A DNA stretch of 64,000 nt from Silene conica (taxonomy: Eukaryota > Streptophyta > Magnoliopsida > Caryophyllales > Caryophyllaceae), in the NCBI GenBank assembly GCA_029255685.2, contig CM055315.2, positions 53,411,358 through 53,475,357 of the forward strand, in the 5' to 3' direction. A program made the position numbers and the translations under genes. Under the pieces are notes generated by a model. The model did not search any database and was not told where the DNA came from. It saw only the letters and a list, made by a program, of their open reading frames with translations. Below, piece by piece: positions 20,188 to 31,806 of the stretch. Numbering within the stretch: the first letter of the stretch is position 1; every line of letters begins with the position of its first letter.

Positions 20188-23100
20188 CTACAACTTTGGA
20201 ACACGTCTAATTCCCATGGAATTAATGTGCCATTCATGCTTATCACGTGGTAATGCTTTCGTGAGAGGATCAGCTATGTTGTCATCTATAGCGATCTTAT
20301 CAATAAATATCTCCTTTTGCTCCACGTAATCTCTGATTAGATGAGCTTTCCGTTGTACATGTCTAGCTTTGTTGCTAGACTTATGCTCCTTGGCTTGGAA
20401 GATGGCACCTTTATTTTCACAATAAACCATGGTCGGGTCATTCGAACTAGGCACTACTGATAGTCCTTGTAAGAATTGACGCATCCATATTGCTTCCTTA
20501 GCTGCTTCCGAGGCGGCATAGTACTCGGACTCAGTTGTAGAATCTGCTGTAACACTTTGTTTAGAACTTTTCCAGCTAACAGCAGCACCATTAAGAGTAA
20601 AAACGAATCCAGACTGAGATTTCGAGTCGTCTCGATCCGTTTGGAAGCTAGCATCTGCGTAACCAGTGGCGCAGAGCGTCGTGTCGCCTCCATAAGTCAA
20701 TCCCCAATCTTTAGTCCTCCGTAGGTACTTAAGAATGTTTTTCACGGTCATCCAGTGTTGTTCACCTGGATGTGCTTGGAATCGACGTGTCATACTCAAT
20801 GCATATCCAACGTCTGGACGTGTGCATATCATGGCATACATGATCGATCCTATAGCCGAAGCATAAGGAATCCGAGTCATGCACTCTTTCTCTTCCAATG
20901 TCTTAGCTTCTTGAGACTTGCTCAAGTGAAGCCCAGTAGCCATAGGAAGGAACCCTTTCTTGGAGTTCGTCATGCAGAATCTCTCTAGAATCTTATCTAT
21001 ATAAGACTCCTGACTGAGAGACAACATCCGTTTTGATCTATCCCTGTAGATACGGATGCCCAAAATTCTCTGTGCCTCTCCCAGATCTTTCATCTGGAAA
21101 TGGTTTTTCAACCATGCTTTAACCGAAGATAGGAGAGGTATGTCATTCCCAATCAGGAGTATGTCATCGACCTTCAATACCAGGAAGACAATTTTGCTCC
21201 CACTCGACTTGATATAGAGACATGGTTCCTCGACTGATCGAATGAAACCATTCTCTTTTATCACTTGGTCAAAGCGATGATTCCAACTCCGTGATGCTTG
21301 CTTAAGTCCATAAATGGAACGCTTAAGCTTGCAAACTTTCTTAGGATGTTCCGGATCAATAAAACCCTCGGGCTGTATCATGTACAACTCTTCGTCCAAA
21401 TAACCGTTTAAGAAGGCGGTTTTAACGTCCATCTGCCAGATTTCATAGTCATGAAATGCGGCTATCGCTAAGAAAATCCGAATGGAACGTAGCATGACTA
21501 CGGGTGCAAAGATCTCATCGTAGTGCAAATCTGGCACTTGGGTGAAACCTTTAGCAACTAGTCTTGTCTTGTGAATATCTTGTTGTCCTTCCACTGCATA
21601 CTTTATCTTGTAAAGCCATTTGCATTGAAGGGGGCATACCTTTGCAGTTAGGTCCACAAGATCCCACATGTTATTCTCATACATGGAGTCCATATCGGAT
21701 TGCATGGCATCTAGCCATAGCTTTGAGTCAGAACTAGTCAAGGCACCTTTATAGGTTGTGGGTTCATTACCCTCTAGGAGTAAGATGTCATCTATGTTAT
21801 GTTCCTCGACCATACCAATGTATTTGTCCAGTGGAATAGAGACTCTTCCCGACCGCAGCCGAGGTTGAAGGAATTGTTTCCTCCAATGGTTGCTCGGTAG
21901 TTGGTTCTTGAATCTTCTATAGATCGAAGGTTCTATTACTCGACTTGTTCTCGAGAAATTTTTTCTCTAAGAACGTCACACTAGCCGCAACAAAAACACG
22001 TTGTTCGGTTGGCGAGTAGAAGTACTGACCAAAAGTTCCTTTTGGATAGCCTATAAAGTATGTCTTGACCGATCGCGGGCCGAGCTTGTCCTCGTGTCTC
22101 CACTTGACATAAGCCTCGCAGCCCCAAACCCGAATAAAGGACAAGTTAGGGACTGTTCCCTTCCATAACTCATATGGAGTCTTGTCAACAGCTTTAGACG
22201 GACTTCGGTTAAGTATTAGAGCGACTGACAAAGGAGCATATCCCCACAATGAATCAGGCACAACGGTGTGACTCATCATGGATCGAACCATATCAAGTAG
22301 AGTTCGATTTCTTCGTTCGGACACACCATTTAATTGTGGTGTTCCAGGTGGAGTCAACTACTGTAGAACGATGCCACAGTCTTTAGGGTGTTGATCAAAC
22401 TCATGAGAAAGATACTCGCCACCACGATCAGATCGTAGTGCTTTAATCTTTCTTCCCAGTTTGTTCTGTACCCGATTCTGGTATTCTTTGAACTTGTCAA
22501 AGGATTCACTTTTATGTTTCATTAAGTAGACATAGCCATATCTACTCAAATCATCCGTGAAATTGATGAAATACCTATAGCCTTCTCGTGCGTTGATCGA
22601 CATAGGGCCACATACATCCGTATGTATGAGTCCTAATAGGTCGGCAGCGCGCATTCCAACACCTTTGAAGGAAATACGAGTCATCTTACCAATGAGACAT
22701 GATTCACACGTGCCATATGATTCGAAATCAAAGGTCGAGATAGCTCCATTCCGTATGAGTTGTTTTACGCGTTTCTCATTTATATGTCCCATACAGCAGT
22801 GCCATAGGTAAGTTTGATCTTTGTCACCAACCTTTAACCTCTTGTTATTCACGTATAATATTTCGGTGGTTTGATCTAAAACATAAATTCCATTCGTGGA
22901 AACTGCCTTGCCATATATCATATTGTGTAACGAGAAAATATAGCTATTATTCTCTATTACAAATAAAAAACCGAGTTTGTCAAGTGCAGAAACAGAAATA
23001 ATGTTTTTGGATAAACTAGGAACATAATAACAGTTATACAAAGATAACTCGAATCCACTTGGAAGCTGGATCACGTATGTTTCCCTCGAGACTGCAGCAA

Positions 23101-24198
23101 CTCGTGCTCCATTCCCGACACACAGGTCAACCTCACCCTTGATGAGGGGCTCTTGGTTTCAGAGGCCCTGCACATGATTACATAGATGAGAACCACAACC
23201 AGTATCTAGTACCCAAGTTCCGTAACTTGCATGGTTAATCTCAATCATGTGAATAAAAGAAGATGAAGAAGACATACCAACAGGAGTAACACGGCCTGCC
23301 TTAATGTCCTCACGATACACGGGGCATGTGCGCCTCCAATGCCCAGTCTTGTCGCAATGGTGACATTCCATGCTAGTATCCTTACTCTTTGTCTTGCCCT
23401 GTGAGTTGCTCGACTCACCGGGCCCACTCTTAGCAAATCCTGGTTTCTTGAACTTAGGCTTACCTACCGCTGGGTCGCCTTGAGCTTTAGCTTTCCCCTT
23501 ACCTTTACCCTTATTGGAGATCATGAGAACATTCTGCTTCACGCTCCCACTTAATTTCAGAGCCTTCTCGGTCTGTACGAGAGGGAGTGGAGCTCATGAC
23601 GAGTCTTCTTCATGTCGTTCATATAATAGTTAGCCCTAAAGAGGGCGAACCCATCATGAAGCGAATGAAGCATTCGATCAACGATTATGTTCTCACTGAT
23701 CTTGCAGTTTAGGGCCTCCAGTTTCTCGATATTCTCAATCCTGTTGAGAATATGTGGGCTAACAGCTTGGCCCTTCTGGACTTTCGCTTCAAAGAAGCGA
23801 CAGGTATGCTCACAAGAAACGATTCTCGGAGCTTTCGAGAATTCGTTAGTGAGCGTGGTGAAAATCCTGTTTGCACCATGGGAGATGAAGCGTCTTTGCA
23901 AATTGGATTCCATTGCATAAATCAGTACGTTCTTGATCGCACCCGCTTCCATGACGAAGTCGCTATGAGCGCGAACTTCGTTAGCTCTAGCTCTAGTTCC
24001 TGGGTGTGCCGGAATGGGCTCAGTCAAGTAATTGAGCTTTCCGTCAGCAATGGCAGCATTCCGTAATGCTGCCTCCCAGTCAGAGCAGTTTGATTCATCA
24101 TTCCTCAAACTAGTAGACTGATTCATGGAGTCCATGAAGGCTTTAAGCCAGGATTCTCGTGCTAGCTTTGCACTTGGCATTGGGTCTTCACCAGCCAT
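20188..24198 (-). pseudogene. gag-pol: Ty1/copia gag-pol polyprotein pseudogene
   Basis: Minus-strand pieces in order. Gag is 24198-23557 (DWEAALRNAAIADGKL start typical of copia Gag), with a one-base loss near 23590. A CCHC zinc knuckle (CHHCDKTGHWRRTC) and protease (VLDTGCGSHLC) lie at 23542-23159, ended by an in-frame TGA. The GAG-pre-integrase and integrase D..D (HTDVCGP, RSDRGGEY) lie at 23074-22358, ended by TAG. The integrase Glu block (GTPQLNGVSERRN) is 22357-21917. After a frame change come RT and RNase H (21813-20188; KTRLVAKGF, KTAFLNGYL, GLKQASRSW, YADASF, DPLTKALP). The RT active site reads KVDD where YVDD is normal (about 21161-21178). At least two frameshifts and two stops make it inactive. 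The lineage within copia is not assigned. Confidence 0.9.
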
Positions 24199-25974
24199 TT
24201 GTTATATAGCAGTATTAAATGGATCGTGTTCTACACTGAAAAGAAGATAAAACAAAACCATATAAGCATCTCATCGTTGTGATTTAAGTCTATTTTAAAT
24301 TGAATTTAAACTCGTAAACTCATGCATTTATATAATTGATCTCCCTCAAGAATTTTATAAATGATCCCAAGACTCAATTTCCATAAATTGATAAGCCCAC
24401 AGCTTGGCTAATTCCACCGTTGGAACTCTTGGTCGATAGATTTCCGTAAATCTTATCTTTTAATCCATCATAGTCGCTAGATAGTATCTAGTGACCACAA
24501 TGTTGAGATAAAATAAATCATCTGTTCCCACTTACCCGATGTAGAAGGGGTCATAGTATGCCTACCGACGAAGAAGGGATTCATGGGAGTCTGATTTATA
24601 AAGACTAGTCTCAATTTTTGGTTATACGAGGAAGACCCCATCAACTTATATTTATCCATTTTAAGTGAACTAATATCTAGCATATACTTGAATGAATAAA
24701 ATAAAGTGATGGCTTTGCATGTGACACGTGACATCTGTATGTCACAGAAAACTAACGCGTCACCTTTATATGAGTCAGTTTTCAGGCATGTTATAGGTGG
24801 TTTGGTTTTAGGCGGAATATGATGCAAGCTATTATCGATGAAAGCATAAAATAAATGCATTAAACGTAAATAAAGGTCCTAGTGTGGCCTATCCTACCAA
24901 AATAAACATAAAAACAACTTGGAATCCACCGTTGGACCCTAGAAGCTTGTCTTGATGTTCCATCTTGGTCTTTGCAGTGGGAGTGAGCATCCGGTCTCCG
25001 TCTTTGGTCTTCACAAAATTACTAATTTAAATTAGAAAAACTAAGCCTATTTACATTCTAATTTAAATAAAAAAGTAATTACATGGCAAAAACCTAAACG
25101 GAGATACAAGATCTCAAAATTACAAACAAGACCGTGTTTCAGCATTACGATAACACAATCTTCTAAGGCCACACTAAGTTACAACCGTTTGCAAAAATTA
25201 AATACGTTATAGAAAACATTCATAAGCATTCACAAGACGATAAATAAAATGCATCAACTAAAAATAAATTCATTCATGACATAATACTGTTATTATGTTT
25301 AACAAATTTTACCAAACCACCTTACGAGATTAAAATTATGTGATTATACCGTTTTAATCACCTCAAGTTTAATAAATTTATAATCCATTATTTTAAACCG
25401 TTTTAAAACGGGAGTGAACCGTTTCACAAAAGTGAATATACTATTTCCGTATATAGTATATTACTATAGGCCAAGAGAAAATAAAAAAAACTTTCATTTT
25501 CAAAATGCAGCCAAAACATGGTTCGCTCGATCGAGTCTAAAAAAAACAATTCAAAAACTTAAAATTTTCAGAAAAAGGAAAAAAAATATCCCGAAGCATA
25601 AACACTCGATCGAGCAACAGACTCACTCGATCGAGTAACAGTGTCACTCGATCGAGTGACTGGTTAAAAGCAAAACGCTGCACTTTTAAAACCAAAACAT
25701 GTATTTATACTCGATTTAATGCGTGTAAATCAACACTAAACAACAACAAATGATTCACATATTGCTAAAAATATCGATTAATCAACAATATGTAAATCAA
25801 AATCGAAAAACAAGATCGATTACACACAAAAGGCACACGGCCGAGGCAAGGTTCGGTGTCACTCGATCGAGTGAAGGCAAGGCTCGATCGAGTGACTTAT
25901 TAAAAGTCCCGATTTTTAAAAACTTATAAAAAACACAAATGTACAATTTTCGTGGCCTTTGCTCTGATAGCACT
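24199..25974 (-). other. Copia leader between 5' LTR and gag
   Basis: About 1.8 kb of AT-rich leader with no coding domain, unusually long for a copia element. It contains the CTCGATCGAG palindrome clusters at 25525-25893 and the primer-binding site at 25961-25972. A 127-codon open frame at 24477-24860 shows no family similarity I recognise. Confidence 0.6.
25525..25893. repeat. 12-9-12 palindrome clusters, CTCGATCGAG type
   Basis: A triplet ACTCGATCGAGC (25604), ACTCGATCGAGT (25625), ACTCGATCGAGT (25646) with nine-base spacers AACAGACTC and AACAGTGTC. A pair lies at 25861 and 25882 with spacer GAAGGCAAG. A single 12-mer lies at 25525. The 12-base unit, 9-base spacer and 21-base period equal those of the GTCGAC pairs at 8137-13795, but the palindrome core differs. 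Confidence 0.93.
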
Positions 25975-26960
25975 TGTGGGGAATATAACATGTATTCAAC
26001 CTAAAATTGCAGGATTATAATGAAAAAAACATATGCGTTTATAGTCATAAGATAAAAACAACATGAATAAGAGTACAACCTTAGGTCCTTGCGCGATTGG
26101 CCTAAGAACAAGAATTAAAGTAAATTCCCTCCTATAACTTGCACCCATGACTTTGTTTGAGACGATGTCGCGTGTGCTAGATTGGCTCTCCAATTGCCTT
26201 GCAATATGGGGAGAGTTTTGTGAGGTTTTAGATGTGAGATCTAGGTTTTTGGGAGAAGGATGCTCTCAAAACCCTAATTATGACAATAATAAAATACCAG
26301 TAGTTGACAAAAGGAGAATTACTCTCCTTTTGTAACCCACTCGGCCGAAACTTAGAGTAGGGTAAGAGTGGGCTTTCCACTATTACCTTATTCTAATTCG
26401 TGATTCGATCCGTTTTGCGAAAATATAATTCGCGGGATTAGATTATAAATTGTATACGCGTTATCAGATATTAATGTAGTCGATACATTAATAATGGTCT
26501 GATAAAAATACGATATTGTATAATTAGGTTAATTAATATAACTGTTTATATTAATACGCGAATTCAATATTTAATTAAATATAACCGTTTATATTTAATT
26601 TACGAATTAATCATGTAATCCACATTAGCTAAAATTATTTAATCCGTATTAAATTATAATCTCAACATCTTATTGACTAATTTAATAGTCAATACCTCTG
26701 ACTAACTGTTTAGTCATATCCGGCATAAATGTGACTGTATTTTCATACCTTCATATCTCTCAAACGTGTCCTATAGGTGTGACGTATAGGGACCAATTGA
26801 TCACCGCCATCCGTATGACAATAACGTCAAACTTATCTAGCAAGCCAACCGTTATTGATAAACGTGGATCAACTGATAATAATACAGAAGTATGCCCCTG
26901 TGATTCTTTAAGAGATTTAATGAGTCATTGTACTAACTGTCAAGGACACCAGCCCCAACA
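25975..26960 (-). repeat. Right (5') LTR of the copia element
   Basis: 986 bp, TGTGGGG...CCCCAACA on the plus strand, directly followed by target duplication GATTG. It lacks the MITE and duplicated segment found in the left LTR, so it represents the original length. Confidence 0.92.
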
Positions 26961-28074
26961 GATTGAGCATAAGAGACCTGGTGGTCTGCTACAGCCGCTC
27001 CGTGTTCCTCAATGGAAATGGGAGTGCATTTCTATGGACTTTGTGACCGCTTTACCTAAGATCGTTGGCGGTAAGGATGCTATCTGGGTAGTGGTCGATA
27101 GATTGACCAAGTGTGCTAGGTTTATACCTATTTGTGAGACTAGCGATATGGATCGCCTGGCTAAGGCTTACATTGCAGATATAGTTCGTTAGCATGGAGT
27201 CCCGAGGGAGATTGTTTCCGATAGAGATCCGTCTTTTTGTTCCAGATTTTGGAAAGCTCTTCAAGAGGCCATGGGTAGCCGACTTTTGATGATTACATCG
27301 TTCCATGCAGCTACTGATGGTCAGTCAGAGAGGACCATTCAGACTTTAGAGGACCTATTGCGAGCTTGGGCACTTGATTTTCAGGGTTCGTGGGAACTGA
27401 GTCTACCACTGGTTGAGTTCTCTTACAACAACAGTTATCACTCATCGATTCAGATGGCTCCGTATGAGGCACTTTATGGTAGGAAGTGTCGTAGCCCTAT
27501 CTGGTGGGATCAGTTGAGCGACGTTCATGATTTAGGACCGGACCAGTTGGCTGTGACTATCGATCAAGTTCAGCTTATCAGAGGTAGGATGAAGGCCGCA
27601 CAGGATCGGCAGAAATCCTATGCAGACGTTCGTAGAAGACCGCTTGAGTTTGAGGCTGGCGATAGAGTGTTCCTTCGAGTTTCTCCGATGAAAGGTGTCA
27701 AGAGATTTGGTGTCAAGGGCAAGTTGAGTCCTAAGTATATCGGGCCGTTCGAGATCTTGAAGAGGATTGGTGTTGTTGCTTACAGATTGGGCTTGCCTCC
27801 TAGTTTGGGCAAGGTTCATAGCGTCTTTCATGTTTCACAGCTTCACAAGTACGTGAGTGACCCTAGTCACGTGCTTCAGAGAGAGATCGATAACCTAGAG
27901 CTGAATCTTGCTTTCGAAGAGCGTCCAGTGAAGATTTTGGATCGTTAGGACCGGAAGCTTAGGAGCAAGGTGGTGCCCCTGGTGAAGATCATATGGCGTT
28001 GTGGCGGCGTTGTGGAGCAGACTTGGGAGACAGAGGCTTCGATGCGTGCCACGCATCCTTCTCTTTTCGATTGA
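26961..28074 (+). pseudogene. pol: Gypsy pol, part 2: integrase core and chromodomain-like end
   Basis: Continues part 1 in the same frame after the copia insertion. The D-D-E core is visible: MDFVTALPK (about 27036-27062), SDRDPSF, then [10 protein letters not shown] with the catalytic Glu (27314-27343). Stops occur at 27190-27192 (TAG, Leu expected) and 27946-27948 (TAG, Gln expected in ILDRQ). The C-terminus (PVKILDR, VPLVKIIWR, then TWE) is the chromodomain-like tail of plant chromoviruses, thought to guide integration to chromatin. It ends TGA at 28072-28074. Confidence 0.88.
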
Positions 28075-28104
28075 GGTATAGTTTACTTAGATTTATCTTC
28101 GTTC

Positions 28105-28142
28105 AAGTTTCGCGGACGAAACTTATTGAAAGTTGGGGTGAT
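28105..28142 (+). other. Palindrome plus polypurine tract before the gypsy 3' LTR
   Basis: AAGTTTCG, four bases, then CGAAACTT (28105-28124), followed by GAAAGTTGGGGTGAT directly before the LTR start at 28143. The purine-rich part is the plus-strand primer. An equivalent palindrome, GAACTTCG..CGAAGTTC, precedes the polypurine tract of the non-coding element at 41397, suggesting kinship. Confidence 0.75.
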
Positions 28143-29094
28143 TGTAACATCCCGTAGTTTCGTCAATAATATTTTAATGATTTTAAATTATTTTACGGAA
28201 TATAATATTATTTTAATAATAAATCGTAAAGTTATTTTAAGTCTTTCCGTTAAGATTCGTCTTAAGAATATCCTTAGTTCTTAAGATGTTCACTTGGCAT
28301 ATTGAATCCCGACTTGAACCCGTTTCACAAAACAAGTAACCCGACTCAATTAAAAAGAAAGGACAATATAAACCCTAACCTAAGACCCTATTCATCGACA
28401 TCCAAAATTATTTCACTGTTTCATCAAAACCTCCATTGTTCTTCATTCTTAAAGCTTAAAATCATCATCTCGACGTCTTCCCGAAATCGAATCAAGGTAA
28501 GCCTTACATTTTTGGAATCCTCTCGAGATTTGCAAGCTTTCTATCTCTTTCAATTTCAGTTTTATCAAACTTAAAAAAGACGCAGTTTTCACCAAATTCC
28601 GTTTTAAGCTCATAAACTTCGTTTCTTTTGTTGTAGGAGTGGGTTTAGAGGATCCGGAGGTTGATAGCTACGTCATTAAGGAGGACTTTAGAGCATAATC
28701 GCCTATAAGGTGACAATTACGACTAACTCGCCCTTTTTGTTAAAGTAGCACTTTTGTTGATGATTCTTGCTTATGATTTCTCATTTTGAGTTGTGGTTGG
28801 CTTATAAGTTTAGTAATATGTTAGGAATTCGTTTGATATGTTCTTCACATGATTTACTTAAGGTTTTGTGATGTTTTGATATGTTCATATGCTTATTTTC
28901 AGTTTTCACAAAATTAAGACGGATACAAGATGTGATCTTAATATGTGGTGGTTGTTGAAATTTATGCTTGTTTGTGGTTCATATGTATGTATAAGATGCT
29001 GGGAAACTTGTGTTGTTGCGATTTTAAGAATTGAATCGATTTGGTTGAGAATTAGAATCACTGTAAGTTACGCGAAAATGGGTCGGGAACTCTG

Positions 29095-29395
29095 AGCCGG
29101 TCGACCGACCGGCAGCCGGTCGACCGGCTGTGAGGGCTTTTCGGGGTTTTTCTCGCACTTTGAAATTTAAGCTGAGTGGGTGCTCAGCCGGTTGGCCGGC
29201 CGCCGGTTCACCGGCTGAGACACCTTAATGAGTGTGTTAGCGTATTAGAGGAAGTGGGGAGATTTGGGCTCCCAGCCGGGTGGCCGGCGGCCGGTCGACT
29301 GCCTGGGGACCCTTCCTCGCATAGTTGTTTTTCAAAGGCTATTAAGGGTGAGGGGTTGTCAGCCGGCTGACCGGCAGCCTGTCTGCGACAGGCTG
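29095..29395. repeat. Paired CAGCCGG/CCGGCTG palindromes in the gypsy LTR
   Basis: Four sites about 85 bp apart begin (C)AGCCGG, contain two CCGG-bounded near-palindromes and mostly end in GGCTG. Start-to-start distances of the two cores are about 19, 15, 15 and 16 bases, unlike the strict 21 of the other families. The same block recurs at 58669-58973. Confidence 0.85.
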
Positions 29396-29660
29396 ACGAC
29401 CCTTTTCACCTTAAAATCGATTTAACTTTTGATCGGCTTCTCTGATTTGCTTTAGACTTGGTCCGTATGCTTTATATATGTGATTGTGGTCCCCGGAGTA
29501 CGGGCGGCACTATATTGGGTTTGGGAATGGAGTAAGGATTGAGACCCCCCGGTCGGGTAACCGACTCTCCCTCAACTTAGTTCTTGGGGTCAATTAAGTG
29601 TTGTTTAGAAGTCTAGAAAGATAGGACTAAGGACCTGGTTGTAGCATATATCGGATTATG

Positions 29661-30135
29661 TCTGAGTTGGGACCTCGAGAGTACAATATATACTGATGTT
29701 TGATATGTGTCAAGCTATGGTATGAGTTTCGATCCTTTAGTTTGAGATGTGAGTGTTTGGGGCGTGACGGACTAGTCTGAGTTGCGACCTACCGTCCGTC
29801 TCGTGTATGGATGATACGGTAGGGAAATGTCTGAGTTGCGAGCTCTGTCCTATCGTGAGTTTGTATGACCGTAGTGGGTTGGGTCTGAGTTGGGATCCCG
29901 ATTTCATTACGAAGAGTAATGGTTTTGACTGAGTTGCGTTATGAACCATTATTATCTGATTGGTATCCATTTGTGCCTGAGTTGCGGCTACGGGTGCATG
30001 CTTGCTGATTTGTGTACCAAGTTTACCTGAGTTGGGGTGTGATTTGGACACTGCTGACTTGTGTCTAGTGTTTGCCTGAGTTGCGGTAGGTGTTAGATAC
30101 TGGTGATTGCATCTGTTTGCCTGAGTTGGGGTACA
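29661..30135. repeat. Degenerate ~50-bp repeats with CTGAGTTGCG core
   Basis: The core CTGAGTTGCG or CTGAGTTGGG recurs at about 29661, 29721 (degenerate), 29778, 29831, 29885, 29931, 29977, 30027, 30075 and 30121, spaced 46-60 bases apart with unrelated filler. It is duplicated at 59247-59715 within the second LTR copy. Confidence 0.85.
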
Positions 30136-30358
30136 GTGTCAGATGTTGCTGATTGATTGTGGTAAATAGAGTGTTATTGATTTTAGAACTGTTCATCCAA
30201 GGCATTGGATGACTCTTAGGCTAGTTTCGTAAATGGTTTTGACTGAAAGACCCCCCCGGCCGGGCAACCGGAAGGGAAACCGGCTCTCCTTCCAAATAGT
30301 TTCCGAAGTTGGTTAAGAGCCTTTGCTTGATATTGCATGATGACATGAGATTGAGATA

Positions 30359-30490
30359 TTGATATATATATATATGTATGTGTATATATATATATACGTA
30401 TGTATATATATATACGTATGTATATATATATATATACGTAGGTATATATATATATATATACGTATGTATATATATATATATATATATATG
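30359..30490. repeat. TA-rich microsatellite with CGTATG interruptions
   Basis: TA runs broken by CGTATG/CGTAGG every 20-30 bases. The equivalent site in the second LTR copy (59931-60071) is an uninterrupted TA run of about 140 bases. Confidence 0.95.
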
Positions 30491-31322
30491 CTTCACATGT
30501 TATACATGCTGGAGTATGTTGGATGTTTATGTGTTACGTGTCGTTAGAAAAGGTGGCAAGGAGAACTATAGTCACTCCCCACTGATTGTGGCGTACATGT
30601 TTACATGTATGTAGGTACAAGATAGGTTGGATAGCTGATAGGGTACATGGAGGCTAGCGAGCGATGATCCGTTGTTCATCATTGACTTACCTTTATATCG
30701 TGTAGCTAGACCTTGTAGTTTTGTTTTATACTTGAGTACCTGTAGAGATGTGTCATCTAAGGCTGTTTTGTATTTATACATTCAGTACTTAGACATATAC
30801 TTATTTATGTTTTTTTTTATATCGGTTCGTTTAGTTTTGTTTTAATTCACCTCGTTTATGATGCATGTTAAAGTTTAAATTCCGCGTAAATTTTGGCATG
30901 TTTGTATGTTTTATTTTACAGCTGCGACGAGGGGTTTTACAGTTTTGATATTCCGCGATCAAATTTTATTTATATATGTCGAATGTTTTTATAAGTATCG
31001 CATTTCCGCTGCAAGTTACTTGTTTATTGTTATGTAATATCGCGGGGTGTCACATAATGTAGGGGTACTACGTAGAAAATTGAAAAACTCGAGGGTACAC
31101 CGTAAAATATCCCAAAATATAATTAATACCTAATGAATCATAAAATGATGAAATTGTTACCATCTTGAAACTTTCGTTAGCAAAATCACACTTCTATAAC
31201 AAAAACTCATAAAAAAATACAATATTTCACCTTGAAAGACAAAGAAGAACACAGTCTAGATTCATTCATTGAAATTCTTAATTCCTAAAGTTCGCTAAAA
31301 TTTCCGATTTTCCGTTTATATA

Positions 31323-31341
31323 TGGTAATAGATTATTACCA
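31323..31341. promoter_or_regulatory. Dyad TGGTAATA-GAT-TATTACCA upstream of gene 1
   Basis: A 19-base perfect inverted repeat about 470 bp before the ATG. It is repeated in the upstream regions of the other genes (near 35606, 47995, 52278, 56558 and 63561), with one mismatch in copy 3 (GCCA). Candidate protein-binding site; the function is inferred only from symmetry and conservation. Confidence 0.45.
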
Positions 31342-31722
31342 CAAATAAGATTTTATATTTATTTTATTATCATAAGCTATAAATCGTCTAGTTAATTTAC
31401 ATAAAAAAATTAATAGTTGTATTTCATGCGAAGATACTAAGCATCATTACTATATAATTAATTCAAATAAGTCATTAAAAACACATAAGAAAATCTAAAA
31501 AACGATTATAATAAATGAGTAACCTAACACACAAATCGTTTATTTTAGGTAATATAATCGATATGAAACTAAAGTTGGTCAAATATGAAAGAACTTAACA
31601 AAACATCACAATATTTATTCACAACATATAATCGTAGTAGTCAGATTGGTAGGCAATTTTCTGTTTCCAAACGCTAATAAATAATTTGAATTAATGAATT
31701 TGGTACCATATATTTGCGTAGC

Positions 31723-31746
31723 TATATAAATATCATACACATGTGT
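31723..31746 (+). promoter_or_regulatory. Core promoter of peptide gene 1
   Basis: TATATAAA at 31723-31730, 84 bp before the ATG, followed by the palindrome ACACATGTGT (31737-31746). Spacing is identical in all copies: TATA at 36007, 48403, 52686, 56970 and 63970. A transcription start about 30 bp downstream would leave a leader of roughly 50 nt. Confidence 0.75.
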
Positions 31747-31806
31747 ACATTACATTTCATAAAAAAAAATTATAATAACAAATAAAAACATTGTACATTT
31801 GAAAAA

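Larger units (their letters stand above)
17159..26960 (-). mobile_element. Ty1/copia retrotransposon (9.8 kb) inserted in gypsy integrase
   Basis: Target duplication GATTG at 17154-17158 and 26961-26965, with ends TGTGGGG...CCCCAACA. The internal polyprotein has copia order (gag, protease, integrase, RT, RNase H) on the minus strand. A primer-binding-site complement, GCTCTGATAGCA, lies at 25961-25972, two bases from the right LTR, with one change from the usual initiator-Met sequence. The left LTR is more than twice as long as the right one because of extra inserted material. The coding region carries frameshifts and stops, so the element is dead. Confidence 0.93.
15508..31054 (+). mobile_element. 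Chromovirus-type Ty3/gypsy element, 5' truncated, with nested copia
   Basis: The order RT, RNase H, integrase, chromodomain-like C-terminus, polypurine tract and 3' LTR is that of plant chromoviruses; a Tekay/Del-like lineage is my inference. It begins abruptly within RT at 15508, where an LTR fragment of another family abuts it. Integrase is split at 17158 by the copia element and resumes at 26961. Several in-frame stops show it is dead. Its 3' LTR (28143-31054) borders the first unit of the peptide gene array. Confidence 0.85.
28143..31054 (+). repeat. Gypsy 3' LTR (2.9 kb) bordering the peptide gene array
   Basis: Starts TGTAACATCCCG and ends GGGGTGTCACA. Landmarks: CAGCCGG-type palindrome pairs (29095-29395), ten degenerate CTGAGTTGCG repeats (29661-30135), a TA-rich microsatellite (30359-30490) and a GTGGCGTACATG block near 30590. 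A copy starting at its position 29053 reappears at 58627. Its last ~170 bp are shared with the LTR-like spacers in units 1-4. Confidence 0.85.

Noticed and set aside
781..26965. Same target duplication GATTG for the 4-kb gypsy-type element and the copia element
   Set aside because: A five-base match between two insertions of different superfamilies can arise by chance; the two sites share no further sequence.
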